From an uncultured Methanolobus sp. (GTDB lineage Archaea > Halobacteriota > Methanosarcinia > Methanosarcinales > Methanosarcinaceae), in the NCBI RefSeq assembly GCF_963665675.1, contig NZ_OY762426.1:1798001-1862000 (forward strand): a stretch of DNA of 64,000 bases. Reading direction: 5' to 3'. Below the pieces are notes generated by a model. That model saw only the letters and a program-made list of their open reading frames with translations. It was not told the origin of the DNA and did not search any database. A program made the position numbers and the translations under genes. How positions within the stretch are numbered: the first letter of the stretch is position 1; every line of letters starts with the position of its first letter. Positions 18,332 through 27,592 of the stretch are shown piece by piece.

Positions 18332-19254
18332 TCTATCGCTCCCAACACAAGTCCAAGCAATGCCATTCTCACAGGAACCCCATAGAATGCCTGTTTAAAG
18401 TAGCATGCATGTGGTGTATCATCCACGCTATTATGTATTTCATTCACTCTGGGAAGTGGGTGCATTACCTTAAGTTCAGGTTTAGCATCTTTCAATGTTT
18501 CAGTTGTGATCTTCAGTTTGTTAGCAACCTTGTGGTATTCAGCAGGGTCAGGGAATCTTTCTTTCTGTATGCGTGTCATATAAAGTACATCAACATCCCC
18601 GATGGCCTCTTCAATCGAATCTACTTCTTTGATCTTTGCTCCTCTTGCGATAATATCATTGATGATCTCTTCCGGCATACGCAGTTCTTTAGGGGATATC
18701 AGGGTGATCTGCGCACCGTAAAGTGAAAGCGCGTAACACAATGAGTGAACAGTTCTTCCGTACTTGAGATCGCCCGCAAGTGCAATTTTCAGGCTTTCAA
18801 GGTGGCTTTCACGTTTGATAGTATAAAGGTCAAGCAGGGTTTGAGTAGGATGATGGCCTGCACCGTCGCCTGCATTAAGTACTGGCACCCTGGAGAACTC
18901 TGATGCAAGATGCGCCGCACCTTCTTTCGGATGGCGAATTACGATGGCATCCACATAACCGTCAACAACTCTGATGGTATCTGCAAGGGTCTCACCCTTT
19001 GCAATGGAACTGGCGTCAACAGACCCCAGGTTCAAAACATCTCCTCCAAGTCTGAGCATCGCAGTTTCAAAAGACATCCGGGTTCTTGTACTTGGTTCGA
19101 AAAAAAGCACTGCAAGAATTCTTCCGGAAAGCAGGTCCGACCTCTCTTCTCCGCGTGCGATCGGCTCCATTTTTTCAGCAGCAGTAAGTATATGGTCGAT
19201 CATCTCTCTGGAGAATTCCCTCATCGAAATGACAGGTTGGTCCTTAAATTTCAT
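18328..19254 (-). CDS. pyrB: Aspartate carbamoyltransferase catalytic subunit
   Basis: Forms N-carbamoyl-aspartate in pyrimidine synthesis. 308 aa with the carbamoyl-phosphate motif FEPSTRTRMSFETA at about residues 51-64, DGAGHHPTQTLLDLYT near 130, and the C-terminal MHPLPRVNEI loop. pyrB precedes pyrI with a 4-nt overlap, the standard archaeal/enterobacterial order. The leader before ATG 19254 is short and shares the small gap with the stop of the next gene upstream. Confidence 0.97.
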   Translation of the reverse strand: MKFKDQPVISMREFSREMIDHILTAAEKMEPIARGEERSDLLSGRILAVLFFEPSTRTRMSFETAMLRLGGDVLNLGSVDASSIAKGETLADTIRVVDGYVDAIVIRHPKEGAAHLASEFSRVPVLNAGDGAGHHPTQTLLDLYTIKRESHLESLKIALAGDLKYGRTVHSLCYALSLYGAQITLISPKELRMPEEIINDIIARGAKIKEVDSIEEAIGDVDVLYMTRIQKERFPDPAEYHKVANKLKITTETLKDAKPELKVMHPLPRVNEIHNSVDDTPHACYFKQAFYGVPVRMALLGLVLGAIE

Positions 19255-19299
19255 CGTCTACTAAAGGCATTACATGGGATATAATATTTGCCTGCTAAC

Positions 19300-19770
19300 T
19301 CAGGATTTTTTAGTCCGGGACTTGTCCTTCAGATCCTCGGCAAGACAGTCCCATTCGCAGGTCTCAACATCATCACAAATGTGTCTGCACTTGAAAATTG
19401 CCTTTCTTTTAGTTGATATTGTCAGTTCTTTTAGATCCATAATAGCTCTGCGAACACCTGCAGCCTTTTCACATATCTCGTTTGCCTCATCTGAATTAAC
19501 ATGTCCATGTTCAAGTTCTTCTTCATACTCCTTTTCTTTTGTGTACAGTATCTCCAGAAGTCTATCAATGCTTTCCACATCACTTATCTCAATGCGGGGC
19601 TTGTTTACTATCTCCCATACTATCTCATGTAAATGCATCTCATTTCCATCGATCACAATCTTGTAGGGAATTTCTTCTCCTACCCAGAAAAGACCACTGT
19701 GAAGACGTTTCAATAGTTTCTCCCTTTCTCTGGCGGAAATTTCTTCATTCTTCTTCATTCTCTCTCCCAT
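19300..19770 (-). CDS. Conserved archaeal hypothetical protein (DUF5788-like)
   Basis: 156 aa soluble protein. The N-terminal block EKLLKRLHSGLFWVGEEIPY and IDGNEMHLHEIVWEIVNKP resemble an archaeal family I associate with DUF5788 (moderate confidence). Further on come a helical charged segment and a Cys pattern, FKCRHICDDVETCEWDC, that could bind metal. The function is unknown. The start is ATG 19770 or ATG 19758; the second has GGGAG just upstream. It is 46 nt from pyrB in the same direction and may be co-transcribed with pyrBI. Confidence 0.7.
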   Translation of the reverse strand: MGERMKKNEEISAREREKLLKRLHSGLFWVGEEIPYKIVIDGNEMHLHEIVWEIVNKPRIEISDVESIDRLLEILYTKEKEYEEELEHGHVNSDEANEICEKAAGVRRAIMDLKELTISTKRKAIFKCRHICDDVETCEWDCLAEDLKDKSRTKKS

Positions 19771-19836
19771 AATTCCACATTATTAATTTTTACGTGATTA
19801 AATTTATAGGTTTTCAAGTATTTTAGTAGTGTAAGT

Positions 19837-21135
19837 ATGTCCAAAGTTGATCCTAATAAACCAATTATTCAGGTTGCTCTTGATCTCCTGGAAACCGACA
19901 GGGCAATACAGATAGCAAAAGAATCTCTTGAAGGCGGTGCAGACTGGCTTGAGGCCGGAACCCCTCTCATTAAAAGTGAGGGCATGGACGTCATCAGAAA
20001 ACTAAGGGACGCCTTCCCTGAGAAAACAATCATTGCCGACATGAAAATAGCTGATACCGGTGCCATGGAAGTAGAAATGGGAGCAAAGGCCGGTGCTGAT
20101 ATCATAGTCGTGCTTGCAAGTGCAGATGATTCCACGATACTTGAGTCAGTGCGCGCAGCCAGAAAATACGGTGCAAGGATAATGGCTGATCTGATATCTG
20201 CAAAAGACCCTGTTTCCCGCAGCGTGGAAGTGGAAAAGCTGGGCGTGGATTATATCAACGTACACGCAGGGATCGATCAGCAGATGGAGGGTCTGGACTC
20301 TCTTTCCATCATGAAGGAAGTTGTCAAAAAGGTCAACATCCCGGTTGCAATTGCAGGCGGCCTGAATGCCGGTTCATGTGCTGAGGCCGTAACTGCTGGT
20401 GCCAATATTGTCATTGTCGGAGGAAATATTGTCCGTTCATCCGATGTTACTGCTTCTGCAAGAGCCATCAGGGAAAGCGTAGATTTACCCACAACAGTAC
20501 AGGTTACCAGACTTTCACGAGATGATGAGATAAGAGCAATACTTGAAACAGTTTCCACTTCTAATATCTCCGATGCCATGCACAGAAAAGGTGCCATGCA
20601 GGATATCATCCCGATGATGGAAGGTAAAAAGATGATTGGTACTGCGGTAACTGTCCAGACCTTCAAGGGAGACTGGGCAAAAGCGGTTGAGGCAATCGAT
20701 GAGGCAAAAGAAGGAGATGTGATTGTCATCTATAATGGAAGCAGGCATGTTGCTCCCTGGGGCGGTCTTGCAACACTTAGCTGTCTTAACAAAGGAGTTG
20801 CTGGCGTTGTCATCGATGGTGCTGTGAGAGACATCGATGAAGTTCGCAAGATCGGATTACCTGTTTTTGCCACCTGTAATGTGCCAAACGCAGGAGAACC
20901 CAAAGGGTTCGGTGAAATAAATTCTGAAATTGTTTGCGGCAATCAGACTGTAAATCCTGGTGATTATATTGTAGGTGATGACAACGGAGTCGTTGTTATT
21001 CCAAAAGAGCGCGCCTATGAAATTGCAAGACGCGCTAAAGAGGTTGAAAAGACCGAACAGCGTCTCTTTGAAGAAATTCGCAGAGGTGCGACATTATCTG
21101 AAGTCATGAATCTTAAAAAATGGGAGAAACACTGA
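19837..21135 (+). CDS. 3-hexulose-6-phosphate synthase / RraA-like fusion
   Basis: 432 aa with two domains. Residues 1-215 are a hexulose-6-phosphate synthase barrel: [58 protein letters not shown], and [10 protein letters not shown]. In archaea HPS makes ribulose 5-phosphate plus formaldehyde from hexulose 6-phosphate, supplying pentoses. Residues 225-432 are an RraA/HMG-aldolase-type domain: [38 protein letters not shown], and [16 protein letters not shown] with Asp/Arg metal-site residues. The role of the second domain is unclear. TTAAATTTATA is about 30 nt upstream of the ATG, which suggests a very short leader. Confidence 0.9.
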   Translation: MSKVDPNKPIIQVALDLLETDRAIQIAKESLEGGADWLEAGTPLIKSEGMDVIRKLRDAFPEKTIIADMKIADTGAMEVEMGAKAGADIIVVLASADDSTILESVRAARKYGARIMADLISAKDPVSRSVEVEKLGVDYINVHAGIDQQMEGLDSLSIMKEVVKKVNIPVAIAGGLNAGSCAEAVTAGANIVIVGGNIVRSSDVTASARAIRESVDLPTTVQVTRLSRDDEIRAILETVSTSNISDAMHRKGAMQDIIPMMEGKKMIGTAVTVQTFKGDWAKAVEAIDEAKEGDVIVIYNGSRHVAPWGGLATLSCLNKGVAGVVIDGAVRDIDEVRKIGLPVFATCNVPNAGEPKGFGEINSEIVCGNQTVNPGDYIVGDDNGVVVIPKERAYEIARRAKEVEKTEQRLFEEIRRGATLSEVMNLKKWEKH

Positions 21136-21136
21136 A

Positions 21137-21895
21137 ATGATCGAATTGTTAAAAGTGCTGGTATGTATGCCTTTTTTGTTATATTCCTGTTATTCGGATA
21201 TTAAAACCCGGCGTGTTTCCAATGATGTATGGTTTATGATGTTCGGCGTGGGATTCATATTCATCATGTATGACCTGATGAACTATGGTTTCCCGTACCT
21301 GATACGCAACATACTGTCATTCCTGTTCATATTCGCTTTTGTGTACATCCTTTTCCAGTTCGGTGCCTTTGGCGGTGCCGATGCTAAGATACTGATGGTC
21401 ATCTCACTGATAGTCCCAACGTTCCCTATAATAGAGCTGGGTTCAACAATTCTTCCTATTAGGGGTGTTCCACCAATCGATATCTTTGCCTTCAGTGTAT
21501 TTGGCAATTCGGTGATTCTTACTGTGATCGTTCCACTTGGATTATTCCTGTACAACCTGATGAAAAATCCATCTGAATCTCTGAAACGTCCGTTTTACAT
21601 GTTCATAGGATACATTGCTCCGATATCAAAACTGGAAAAAGGTCATTTCCGTATGATTGATTCTTATGAGGAAACAAAAGATGGTGTAAAATTCAGGTTT
21701 TCAAGGTCAGGTACGGAAATCAGTTCTGATGTTATCAAAGAACTGAAAGCATATCAAAAAGAAGGCAGGGTAAAAGATGGCGTGTGGATTACCCCGGGTT
21801 TGCCTTTTATGGTCCCGATTACAGCTGGTTTTATAACTGCTGTTGTCTATGGGGATCTTATATTCCAGCTGACAATGCAATTCATGATGATGTGA
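21137..21895 (+). CDS. A24 family prepilin/preflagellin peptidase
   Basis: 252 aa membrane aspartyl protease that removes class III signal peptides from archaellins or pilins. The two catalytic aspartates are in SDIKTRRVSNDVW (about Asp20) and in GGADAKILM (about Asp78, the GxGD-type motif). About six membrane segments, and a soluble C-terminal insert (about 155-225, SYEETKDGVKFRFSRSG) typical of methanogen members. It starts one base after the upstream stop, so it shares an operon with HPS-RraA despite the unrelated function. Confidence 0.87.
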   Translation: MIELLKVLVCMPFLLYSCYSDIKTRRVSNDVWFMMFGVGFIFIMYDLMNYGFPYLIRNILSFLFIFAFVYILFQFGAFGGADAKILMVISLIVPTFPIIELGSTILPIRGVPPIDIFAFSVFGNSVILTVIVPLGLFLYNLMKNPSESLKRPFYMFIGYIAPISKLEKGHFRMIDSYEETKDGVKFRFSRSGTEISSDVIKELKAYQKEGRVKDGVWITPGLPFMVPITAGFITAVVYGDLIFQLTMQFMMM

Positions 21896-21979
21896 ATTGC
21901 TTTTTATCTCTTTTTAACTTCTGTTCTGCATCAGGTTTTAATACCATTTCTTTCAGATTATTAATTGGAGATGGGTTTA

Positions 21980-22105
21980 ATGGAAGAAAAGAAACCTGAG
22001 AACAAAAATAAAAATGACAGTGAAAAGAAGGCAAAAGTAAATCCAATTCATCCCGGTGATCAGAGGGTTCGTCCAAAAAGACACCTTCTTGATACCTGTG
22101 AATAA
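21980..22105 (+). CDS. 41-aa basic/polar microprotein
   Basis: Short ORF from ATG 21980 to TAA 22105: a Lys/Glu/Asn-rich first half (MEEKKPENKNKNDSEKKAK) followed by a distinct NPIHPGDQRVRPKRHLLD tail. GGAG lies about 10 nt upstream. The tail looks like a constrained sequence rather than random translation, which is why I list it. Function unknown. It lies between the peptidase gene and convergent recQ. Confidence 0.5.
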   Translation: MEEKKPENKNKNDSEKKAKVNPIHPGDQRVRPKRHLLDTCE

Positions 22106-22127
22106 ACTATGCTTAATGATCTGTCTA

Positions 22128-24203
22128 TCATTTCCTTTTGATAACTGACTGGTAGACATTCCTTATTTCATCATCTGAATAGGTGCCTCCCAGTTTATCT
22201 TTTATGCTTTTGATAAGATCATTTTCAAGTTCATCCAGCGCTTTAAGCACAATTTCCTTTTTAAGAGGTGGTTTTTGGATTTTGTTTCCGGAAACTTTTG
22301 TTTTAACTTCATTTTTTACGGAAATTTTGACTTTGCTTTTTTCAGTACTCGAACCTGATCCTTCCAGTGTTTCCAGATATTCTGCAATCCCTTTGAGGAA
22401 CATGTCTCCATATTTCCTGAGCTTGTACTCGCCAACACCTGTGATCTTCAGCATTTCTTCTTTTGTAGTTGGTCTTCTGGCAGCCATCTGGCGAAGACTT
22501 GTATCAGCAAATATAATGTAAGGCGGCACATCCTGCATCTGTGCCAGGGATATGCGGAGCTCTTTTAATTTATCAAAAAGGATCTTGTCAGGGTCATCGC
22601 TGATCCCGCGGTGAACTATCAGCTTGTTTTCTTCCTCAAATTCATCATCATTGGCATCTTTTGTAATCGGCTCGTAATCTGTCTGAGCATCCTCAACTTT
22701 TCGGGTAAAGTTCACAGCTCTTTTTCCATCAAGGACTTCCATGCTCTTCTTGTTTAGTTTAAGAAGCGGATAACGTGCGCCTTCTACTTTGATAACGTCC
22801 TGCCTGACCATTTCCCGGGCCATATCCTGCCATTCATTCTTGGGATGTGCATCGCCTTGCCCGTAACTTTTGAGCAGGTGATGTTTTTTGTCTGTTATCT
22901 TCTTTGCACGGCTTCCGGTAAGCACGTCAACAACATGGGTCATACCAAATCTCTGGTTCAGGTCCTGGATACATTTGATAATCAGTCTTGCTTCTGCTGT
23001 TCCATCGACCTCTATGCGAGGCTGAAGGCAAACATCACATTTTCCACAATTGTCTTCCGGTATTTCCTCTCCGAAATACCGAAGCAACACTTTTCGACGA
23101 CAAATGTTACTTTCACAATAGTCTACCATCTCATTGAGCTGCTTGATTGCAATGTCTCTTTCTTCCTTTTTTCCCTTCTGTTTGATGAAATACTCTATCT
23201 TGTACTTATCACCGCGACTGAAAAAGAGCACACACTCACATTCAAGTCCGTCTCGTCCTCCTCTTCCGGTTTCCTGATAGTATCCTTCGAGGTTTTTGGG
23301 CAGGTCATAGTGTATCACAAAACGGACATTGGGTTTGTCAATACCCATTCCAAATGCAATGGTGGCAACAACAATGTCAGCTCTGTCCTTGATGAACATT
23401 TCCTGATTCTTTGCTCTCTGGGAATCACTCAGTCCTGCATGGTATGAGAGCGCATTGAATCCATCCTTCCGAAGTTTCTTTGTAAGGCTGTCCACGGTCC
23501 TGCGGCTCTGGCAATAGATGATCCCGCTTTCTCCTTTCTTTTTCCTGAGATACTGCAAAAGGTTGTTATAGGTATCTTTCTTGGCGCGCACGCGATAGAA
23601 CAGGTTCTGTCGGTTAAAACTCGCAACATATATGCCACAATTTCCAATACCGAGTTGTTTTATGGTATCTTCCCTTACTTTTGGAGTGGCGGTGGCAGTG
23701 AGGGCAATAATAGGTATTCCCGGGAACTTCTTTTTCAGCATACTGAGTTTTCTGTACTCCGGTCTGAAATCATGCCCCCATTCAGATATGCAGTGGCTTT
23801 CGTCAATGGCGAAAAGACTTACATCCAGACTTTTCAGAAGTGTGACGGTTCCTGACAGTGTCAGCCTCTCAGGCGCCAGATAGAGAATTTTGATCTCGCC
23901 CCTTTTCAGCTCGTCATAAATACGCCTGGACTGTGCAGGTTTGAGTGTGCTGTTGAGGTATGCCGCATCAATGCCGTTCTCTTTCAGGCTGTCAACCTGA
24001 TCTTTCATAAGGGATATCAGTGGCGAAACTACTACGGTGATGCCGTCTTTGAGAAGTGCAGGAAGCTGGTAACAAAGAGATTTTCCTCCGCCTGTAGGCA
24101 TCAGGACAAAGGTATCACGGTCATTTAGCACATCATTGATTATTTCCTTTTGTAAAGGACGAAAATCAGAATAACCGAAGTACTTGCGGAGAGTCTCGTG
24201 CAT
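22128..24203 (-). CDS. recQ: ATP-dependent DNA helicase RecQ
   Basis: 691 aa superfamily 2 DNA helicase (3'-5'). Domain order: DEAD/H helicase with Walker A LMPTGGGKSLCYQLPA near residue 35, FAIDESHCISEWGHDFRPEY, motif III ALTATATPKV; helicase C domain with GIDKPNVRFVIHYDLPKNLE and QETGRGGRDG; RQC zinc site CESNICRRKVLL...CGKCDVC near 370-400; winged helix; HRDC-like domain near 545-620 (FADTSLRQMAARRPTTKEEM). The Lys-rich C-terminal tail is unusual but not broken. RecQ is patchily distributed in archaea. Confidence 0.95.
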   Translation of the reverse strand: MHETLRKYFGYSDFRPLQKEIINDVLNDRDTFVLMPTGGGKSLCYQLPALLKDGITVVVSPLISLMKDQVDSLKENGIDAAYLNSTLKPAQSRRIYDELKRGEIKILYLAPERLTLSGTVTLLKSLDVSLFAIDESHCISEWGHDFRPEYRKLSMLKKKFPGIPIIALTATATPKVREDTIKQLGIGNCGIYVASFNRQNLFYRVRAKKDTYNNLLQYLRKKKGESGIIYCQSRRTVDSLTKKLRKDGFNALSYHAGLSDSQRAKNQEMFIKDRADIVVATIAFGMGIDKPNVRFVIHYDLPKNLEGYYQETGRGGRDGLECECVLFFSRGDKYKIEYFIKQKGKKEERDIAIKQLNEMVDYCESNICRRKVLLRYFGEEIPEDNCGKCDVCLQPRIEVDGTAEARLIIKCIQDLNQRFGMTHVVDVLTGSRAKKITDKKHHLLKSYGQGDAHPKNEWQDMAREMVRQDVIKVEGARYPLLKLNKKSMEVLDGKRAVNFTRKVEDAQTDYEPITKDANDDEFEEENKLIVHRGISDDPDKILFDKLKELRISLAQMQDVPPYIIFADTSLRQMAARRPTTKEEMLKITGVGEYKLRKYGDMFLKGIAEYLETLEGSGSSTEKSKVKISVKNEVKTKVSGNKIQKPPLKKEIVLKALDELENDLIKSIKDKLGGTYSDDEIRNVYQSVIKRK

Positions 24204-24358
24204 CTTTAGACCATAGTTGTTTTTCCTGAATATATGTTACTGATGTATTTAATCTTCAGGTATGCAGGGCGAAAGTATTCTGATGCATTGTACCCTGGAT
24301 AATAAATGATTTCAGTGGGAAAACAGGAGGGCTGTTTTCCATGATATCGTTCCCTATT

Positions 24359-25003
24359 TTATTGCTTTCTGCGCTGCATTACAAGTGCAAGTCCCATTAT
24401 AGCCATCATTGGAATGGCAATGCCCGGGAATTCAGGAATTTCATTATCCTGGCATTTGCAGAATTTCAGGTTGTCTATATACAACCAATCCTTATATGTG
24501 CAACATTTTGTGCTGATGTAGTTTGATTTAGGATTGCACATATCTTTAAGAGAAGATGCAGTGAGCGTTACATATGCGATAGAACTGTCACCTTTTGCGG
24601 ATAACTCAACAATTTTAGGGCATAAGAATATCCCTCCCTGAGCGGTATCAACTACGTTTCCGTCCTTGTCATATGCTATAATCTGAACTCCGTAGACGCT
24701 GTTTACTTCCATGCTTACACAGCAGACTTCCGGGTCGAAGGTTACTGTTACTTTTTCTGATGAATAAGCAGTTTCACTGCCTAACATTCTGTAGGCAACC
24801 ACAGATGATTCAAATGTTGCTCCCTGGCCAGTAAACTGGTCTGTTATATCCTCTCCGCATTTCATATCATCAAAACAGATCATTTCCCCGTTGCAATCGC
24901 ATCCACAGTTACAATCGCAATTATTATTACAATTGTCAAAGGCGTTTGCGCTACTTGCAAGCAGGATCAATAAACAAATAACAAACAACAGGCTCTTTCT
25001 CAT
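24359..25003 (-). CDS. Cys-rich exported protein with PEF-CTERM anchor
   Basis: 214 aa from ATG 25003 (AGGGGG 6-7 nt upstream; the frame is open to 25045). Signal peptide MRKSLLFVICLLILLASS...NA, then an Asn/Cys repeat, NNNCDCNCGCDCNG. A beta-rich domain of about 150 residues follows, with paired cysteines, and a sorting tail EIPEFPGIAIPMMAIMGLAL ending MQRRKQ. PEF-hydrophobic-basic tails are processed by archaeosortases in Methanosarcinales and tether proteins to the surface. The ligand or function of the Cys-rich domain is not known. Monocistronic. Confidence 0.8.
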   Translation of the reverse strand: MRKSLLFVICLLILLASSANAFDNCNNNCDCNCGCDCNGEMICFDDMKCGEDITDQFTGQGATFESSVVAYRMLGSETAYSSEKVTVTFDPEVCCVSMEVNSVYGVQIIAYDKDGNVVDTAQGGIFLCPKIVELSAKGDSSIAYVTLTASSLKDMCNPKSNYISTKCCTYKDWLYIDNLKFCKCQDNEIPEFPGIAIPMMAIMGLALVMQRRKQ

Positions 25004-25045
25004 TTTTGTTCCCCCTGATGGTATAATGTGCCACATTAATGGCAC

Positions 25046-25432
25046 CTGTTCTCCAACATTTCCAATATAATTTCTGAGAATATATCAGGGTAAGAAACTA
25101 TGTTCAGTAAGACTAATTCCCACAATGTTTCTCATCTATTTTTTTCTTCGTATTGTTATTTAAATGAAAATTCCGGCACTATATTTGTTTATATTATATT
25201 AAAATAGAAGTTTCTCTTCAACATCGTGTGGGTAATTTTAAAGACAATGTCTTATGACTCTATGGCAAATAGGTGATTCACCACATTATAGATATAAGCT
25301 GATATTTTTGGAATCCATGTCAAGTGGCACTATAAATTTTGATATCCTAGATATGATCAGTAAATTGGAATAGATTTTTCAATGCAATCCCGTTCAAATT
25401 TACCCACTCAATCTTGTGGAGATCCAATTTTT
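25046..25432. other. Non-coding gap
   Basis: 387 bp of AT-rich sequence between two minus-strand surface-protein genes. I see no supported gene, hairpin or repeat. Promoter elements for the gene at 24359-25003 must lie at its low-coordinate end, but no single TATA box is convincing. Confidence 0.35.
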
Positions 25433-26209
25433 TTATTCATTATTGGATCCCCTTCTCTTTAAACAGAAAAAAGCAATTGTTAGAAAGAAAACGCCATAAA
25501 TAACTTGGAATCCAGACGACTGTTTAGCATCTGTTGGAGAGTCTTCTGACGCAGGGAAGCAAACAAATTGAACTATATCTTCACTTGCTATTGAAGTGAT
25601 ATTACTTTCATTGATAGTAACATCATAAATAATGTGGATCTGGTGATAAAATTGAGGAGTGATTGTAGAATATTTCTGTGCAACGACTTGTGCTTCTTCA
25701 GATGTAACATCTTCATAAAAATGTATCTCCAGTTCTACCTGTCCATCTTCTGTTCTTGCATAATCAGGCACATTTAAACCTTCATACTTGTTTTCAACAA
25801 GTATTTTCCCCATCCACCGAAGACCTACATCATCCGGCAAGTCAGCAGCAGTATAATCAGCAGGCATTGAAAAAATATACGTGTATTTTGCAGCAACAGC
25901 TACGCGCCTCACTCCATACTCTTTTAACACTCCCAGTTGTTCATCATTAGGAATTTCATAGAACTGAAGCAGTACGTGTTTCCTTTCAGTTTGATTTTCC
26001 AGAGTGTCACTTGCGGTCATGACACTGATCTGTCCAGTGCCATCAAGGTTCGCACCAAACTCCATTGGTTCCGGGGTGTAAACCTCGCCGCCGTAATTAT
26101 CAAAAGTGTATTTGTCAGAATCGTTTGTTTGGTCTGCACTTGCAATTAGAGTGCATAATACCATTATCAGGAAAAATTTAACCAATAACCCTATGCTTTT
26201 TTTGACCAT
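25433..26209 (-). CDS. Surface protein with C-terminal SGF-type anchor
   Basis: 258 aa. Signal peptide LLVKFFLIMVLCTLIASA; a first domain at about residues 70-145 (ERKHVLLQFYEIPNDEQLGV...RWMGKI) resembles the short domain found at the N termini of archaeal surface proteases and S-layer-associated proteins; a second similar unit is at about 150-225 (VELEIHFYEDVTSEEAQVV). The tail SSGFQVIYGVFFLTIAFFCLKRR has the sortase-tail layout (polar, SGF, hydrophobic, basic), reminiscent of PGF-CTERM. No protease residues are present, so a binding or inhibitor-like role is possible (inference). Confidence 0.7.
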   Translation of the reverse strand: MVKKSIGLLVKFFLIMVLCTLIASADQTNDSDKYTFDNYGGEVYTPEPMEFGANLDGTGQISVMTASDTLENQTERKHVLLQFYEIPNDEQLGVLKEYGVRRVAVAAKYTYIFSMPADYTAADLPDDVGLRWMGKILVENKYEGLNVPDYARTEDGQVELEIHFYEDVTSEEAQVVAQKYSTITPQFYHQIHIIYDVTINESNITSIASEDIVQFVCFPASEDSPTDAKQSSGFQVIYGVFFLTIAFFCLKRRGSNNE

Positions 26210-26641
26210 TTATATCCCATTTTCAATTATTTATACTAACCCAGATAACCAAATAAATGTTATGTTTTTCAGTAAATATATCTGGGTTATAAAAAAATAT
26301 GATTTATTATATATAACTTAAGCCAATTAGCAAATATATATTAGTTATAGTAATAATAATTGGCTATATGGATTCGAAATTGTTCAGGTGATATGGTAAT
26401 CGTAAGAGGAAATCCTGAAGATATCATCTCAAGTATGGATTTTTACAATTTTTCTTAGTTGAACCCTTATCGAATGTAGAATTTATATTTTTTTAAGGCA
26501 GTTTTGTAAAATCAGGACTATGTTTAAAGTCAGTTATATTTTTCCTCCGGCAAGGCTCTTATCTCCGGGCGAGCATTAATATGTACGAAACACTATTTCA
26601 GGGTAAAATCCATAGTAATCTTATAATCGGAGTTCTCATTC
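26210..26641. other. Divergent intergenic region upstream of guaAb
   Basis: 432 bp, AT-rich. Contains several TATA-like runs (for example 26303-26312 and 26482-26491) and a C/G-rich patch at about 26543-26570 (CCTCCGGCAAGG...TCTCCGGGCGAGC) that might fold in the guaAb leader. A 21-codon frame at 26394 is too short to call. Nothing else is supported. Confidence 0.35.
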
Positions 26642-27556
26642 ATGGTAAAAGTAGACAAATTCATTCCTAAAGCAATAGACAAGATCAAGACGCAGATCGA
26701 TGGCAGAGCTATCATAGCACTTTCCGGTGGTGTTGATAGTTCGGTCTGTGCAATACTTGCACACCGTGCCATCGGTGACAAACTTACACCAATTTACATT
26801 GACACAGGTCTTATGCGCAAAGGGGAAACCGAGAGAATAAAGGAAATATTCTCCGATATGAACCTTGAAGTTGTTGATGCAAAGGACCGTTTCCTTTCAG
26901 CACTTGCAGGCATCGATGATCCTGAAGAGAAGCGCAAGGCAGTTGGTGAGGCATTTATCCGTGTTTTTGAGGAAGAAGCAAAATTACTCAAAGCTGAATA
27001 TCTCATTCAGGGGACCATCTACCCGGACAGAATTGAATCTGAAGGGGGCATCAAGTCCCACCACAATGTAGGCGGCCTTCCATCAGTTATGGACTTCAAG
27101 GCAATTGTAGAGCCTATAGATGACCTTTACAAGGACGAGGTCCGTGAAGTTGCCCGTGCACTTGAACTTCCACACGAGATCTCTGAGAGAATGCCATTCC
27201 CTGGTCCCGGACTATCAGTAAGGATCGTTGGTGAGGTAACCGAAGAGCTTGTTGAAGTTGTAAGGGAAGCCAATGCAATTGTTGAGGAAGAACTCGTAGA
27301 ACAGTTCCACCCATGGCAGACCTTTGCCGCAATTGTCGGTAAGGGAACCGGTGTGAAAGGTGACGTAAGAGTTCACGGCTGGATCGTTGCTGTAAGGGCA
27401 GTTGGTTCCAGGGATGGAATGACTGCAGAGGCAATGGAACTTCCATGGAATGTCCTCAGGAAGATAGAATCAAGGATCACCGCAGAGATTCCTTCTGTTG
27501 CAAGGGTTCTCTATGATCTTACTCCAAAACCACCTGCAACAATTGAATTCGAGTAA
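26642..27556 (+). CDS. guaAb: GMP synthetase, ATP pyrophosphatase subunit
   Basis: Adenylates XMP and uses ammonia from GuaAa to give GMP. 304 aa: PP-loop [20 protein letters not shown] at about residues 24-43, [16 protein letters not shown] motif, [15 protein letters not shown], and the C-terminal dimerisation domain ending [16 protein letters not shown]. The amidotransferase subunit is at 5303-5872. Start ATG follows a weak site. RaSEA starts 36 nt after the stop on the same strand. Confidence 0.96.
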   Translation: MVKVDKFIPKAIDKIKTQIDGRAIIALSGGVDSSVCAILAHRAIGDKLTPIYIDTGLMRKGETERIKEIFSDMNLEVVDAKDRFLSALAGIDDPEEKRKAVGEAFIRVFEEEAKLLKAEYLIQGTIYPDRIESEGGIKSHHNVGGLPSVMDFKAIVEPIDDLYKDEVREVARALELPHEISERMPFPGPGLSVRIVGEVTEELVEVVREANAIVEEELVEQFHPWQTFAAIVGKGTGVKGDVRVHGWIVAVRAVGSRDGMTAEAMELPWNVLRKIESRITAEIPSVARVLYDLTPKPPATIEFE

Positions 27557-27592
27557 TTTTACAATTATTAATTATTAAGCAGAGCAAGACAA

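Noticed and set aside
26394..26459. 21-codon frame upstream of guaAb with an AGGTGAT site
   Set aside because: Too short to judge and no similarity to a known leader peptide.
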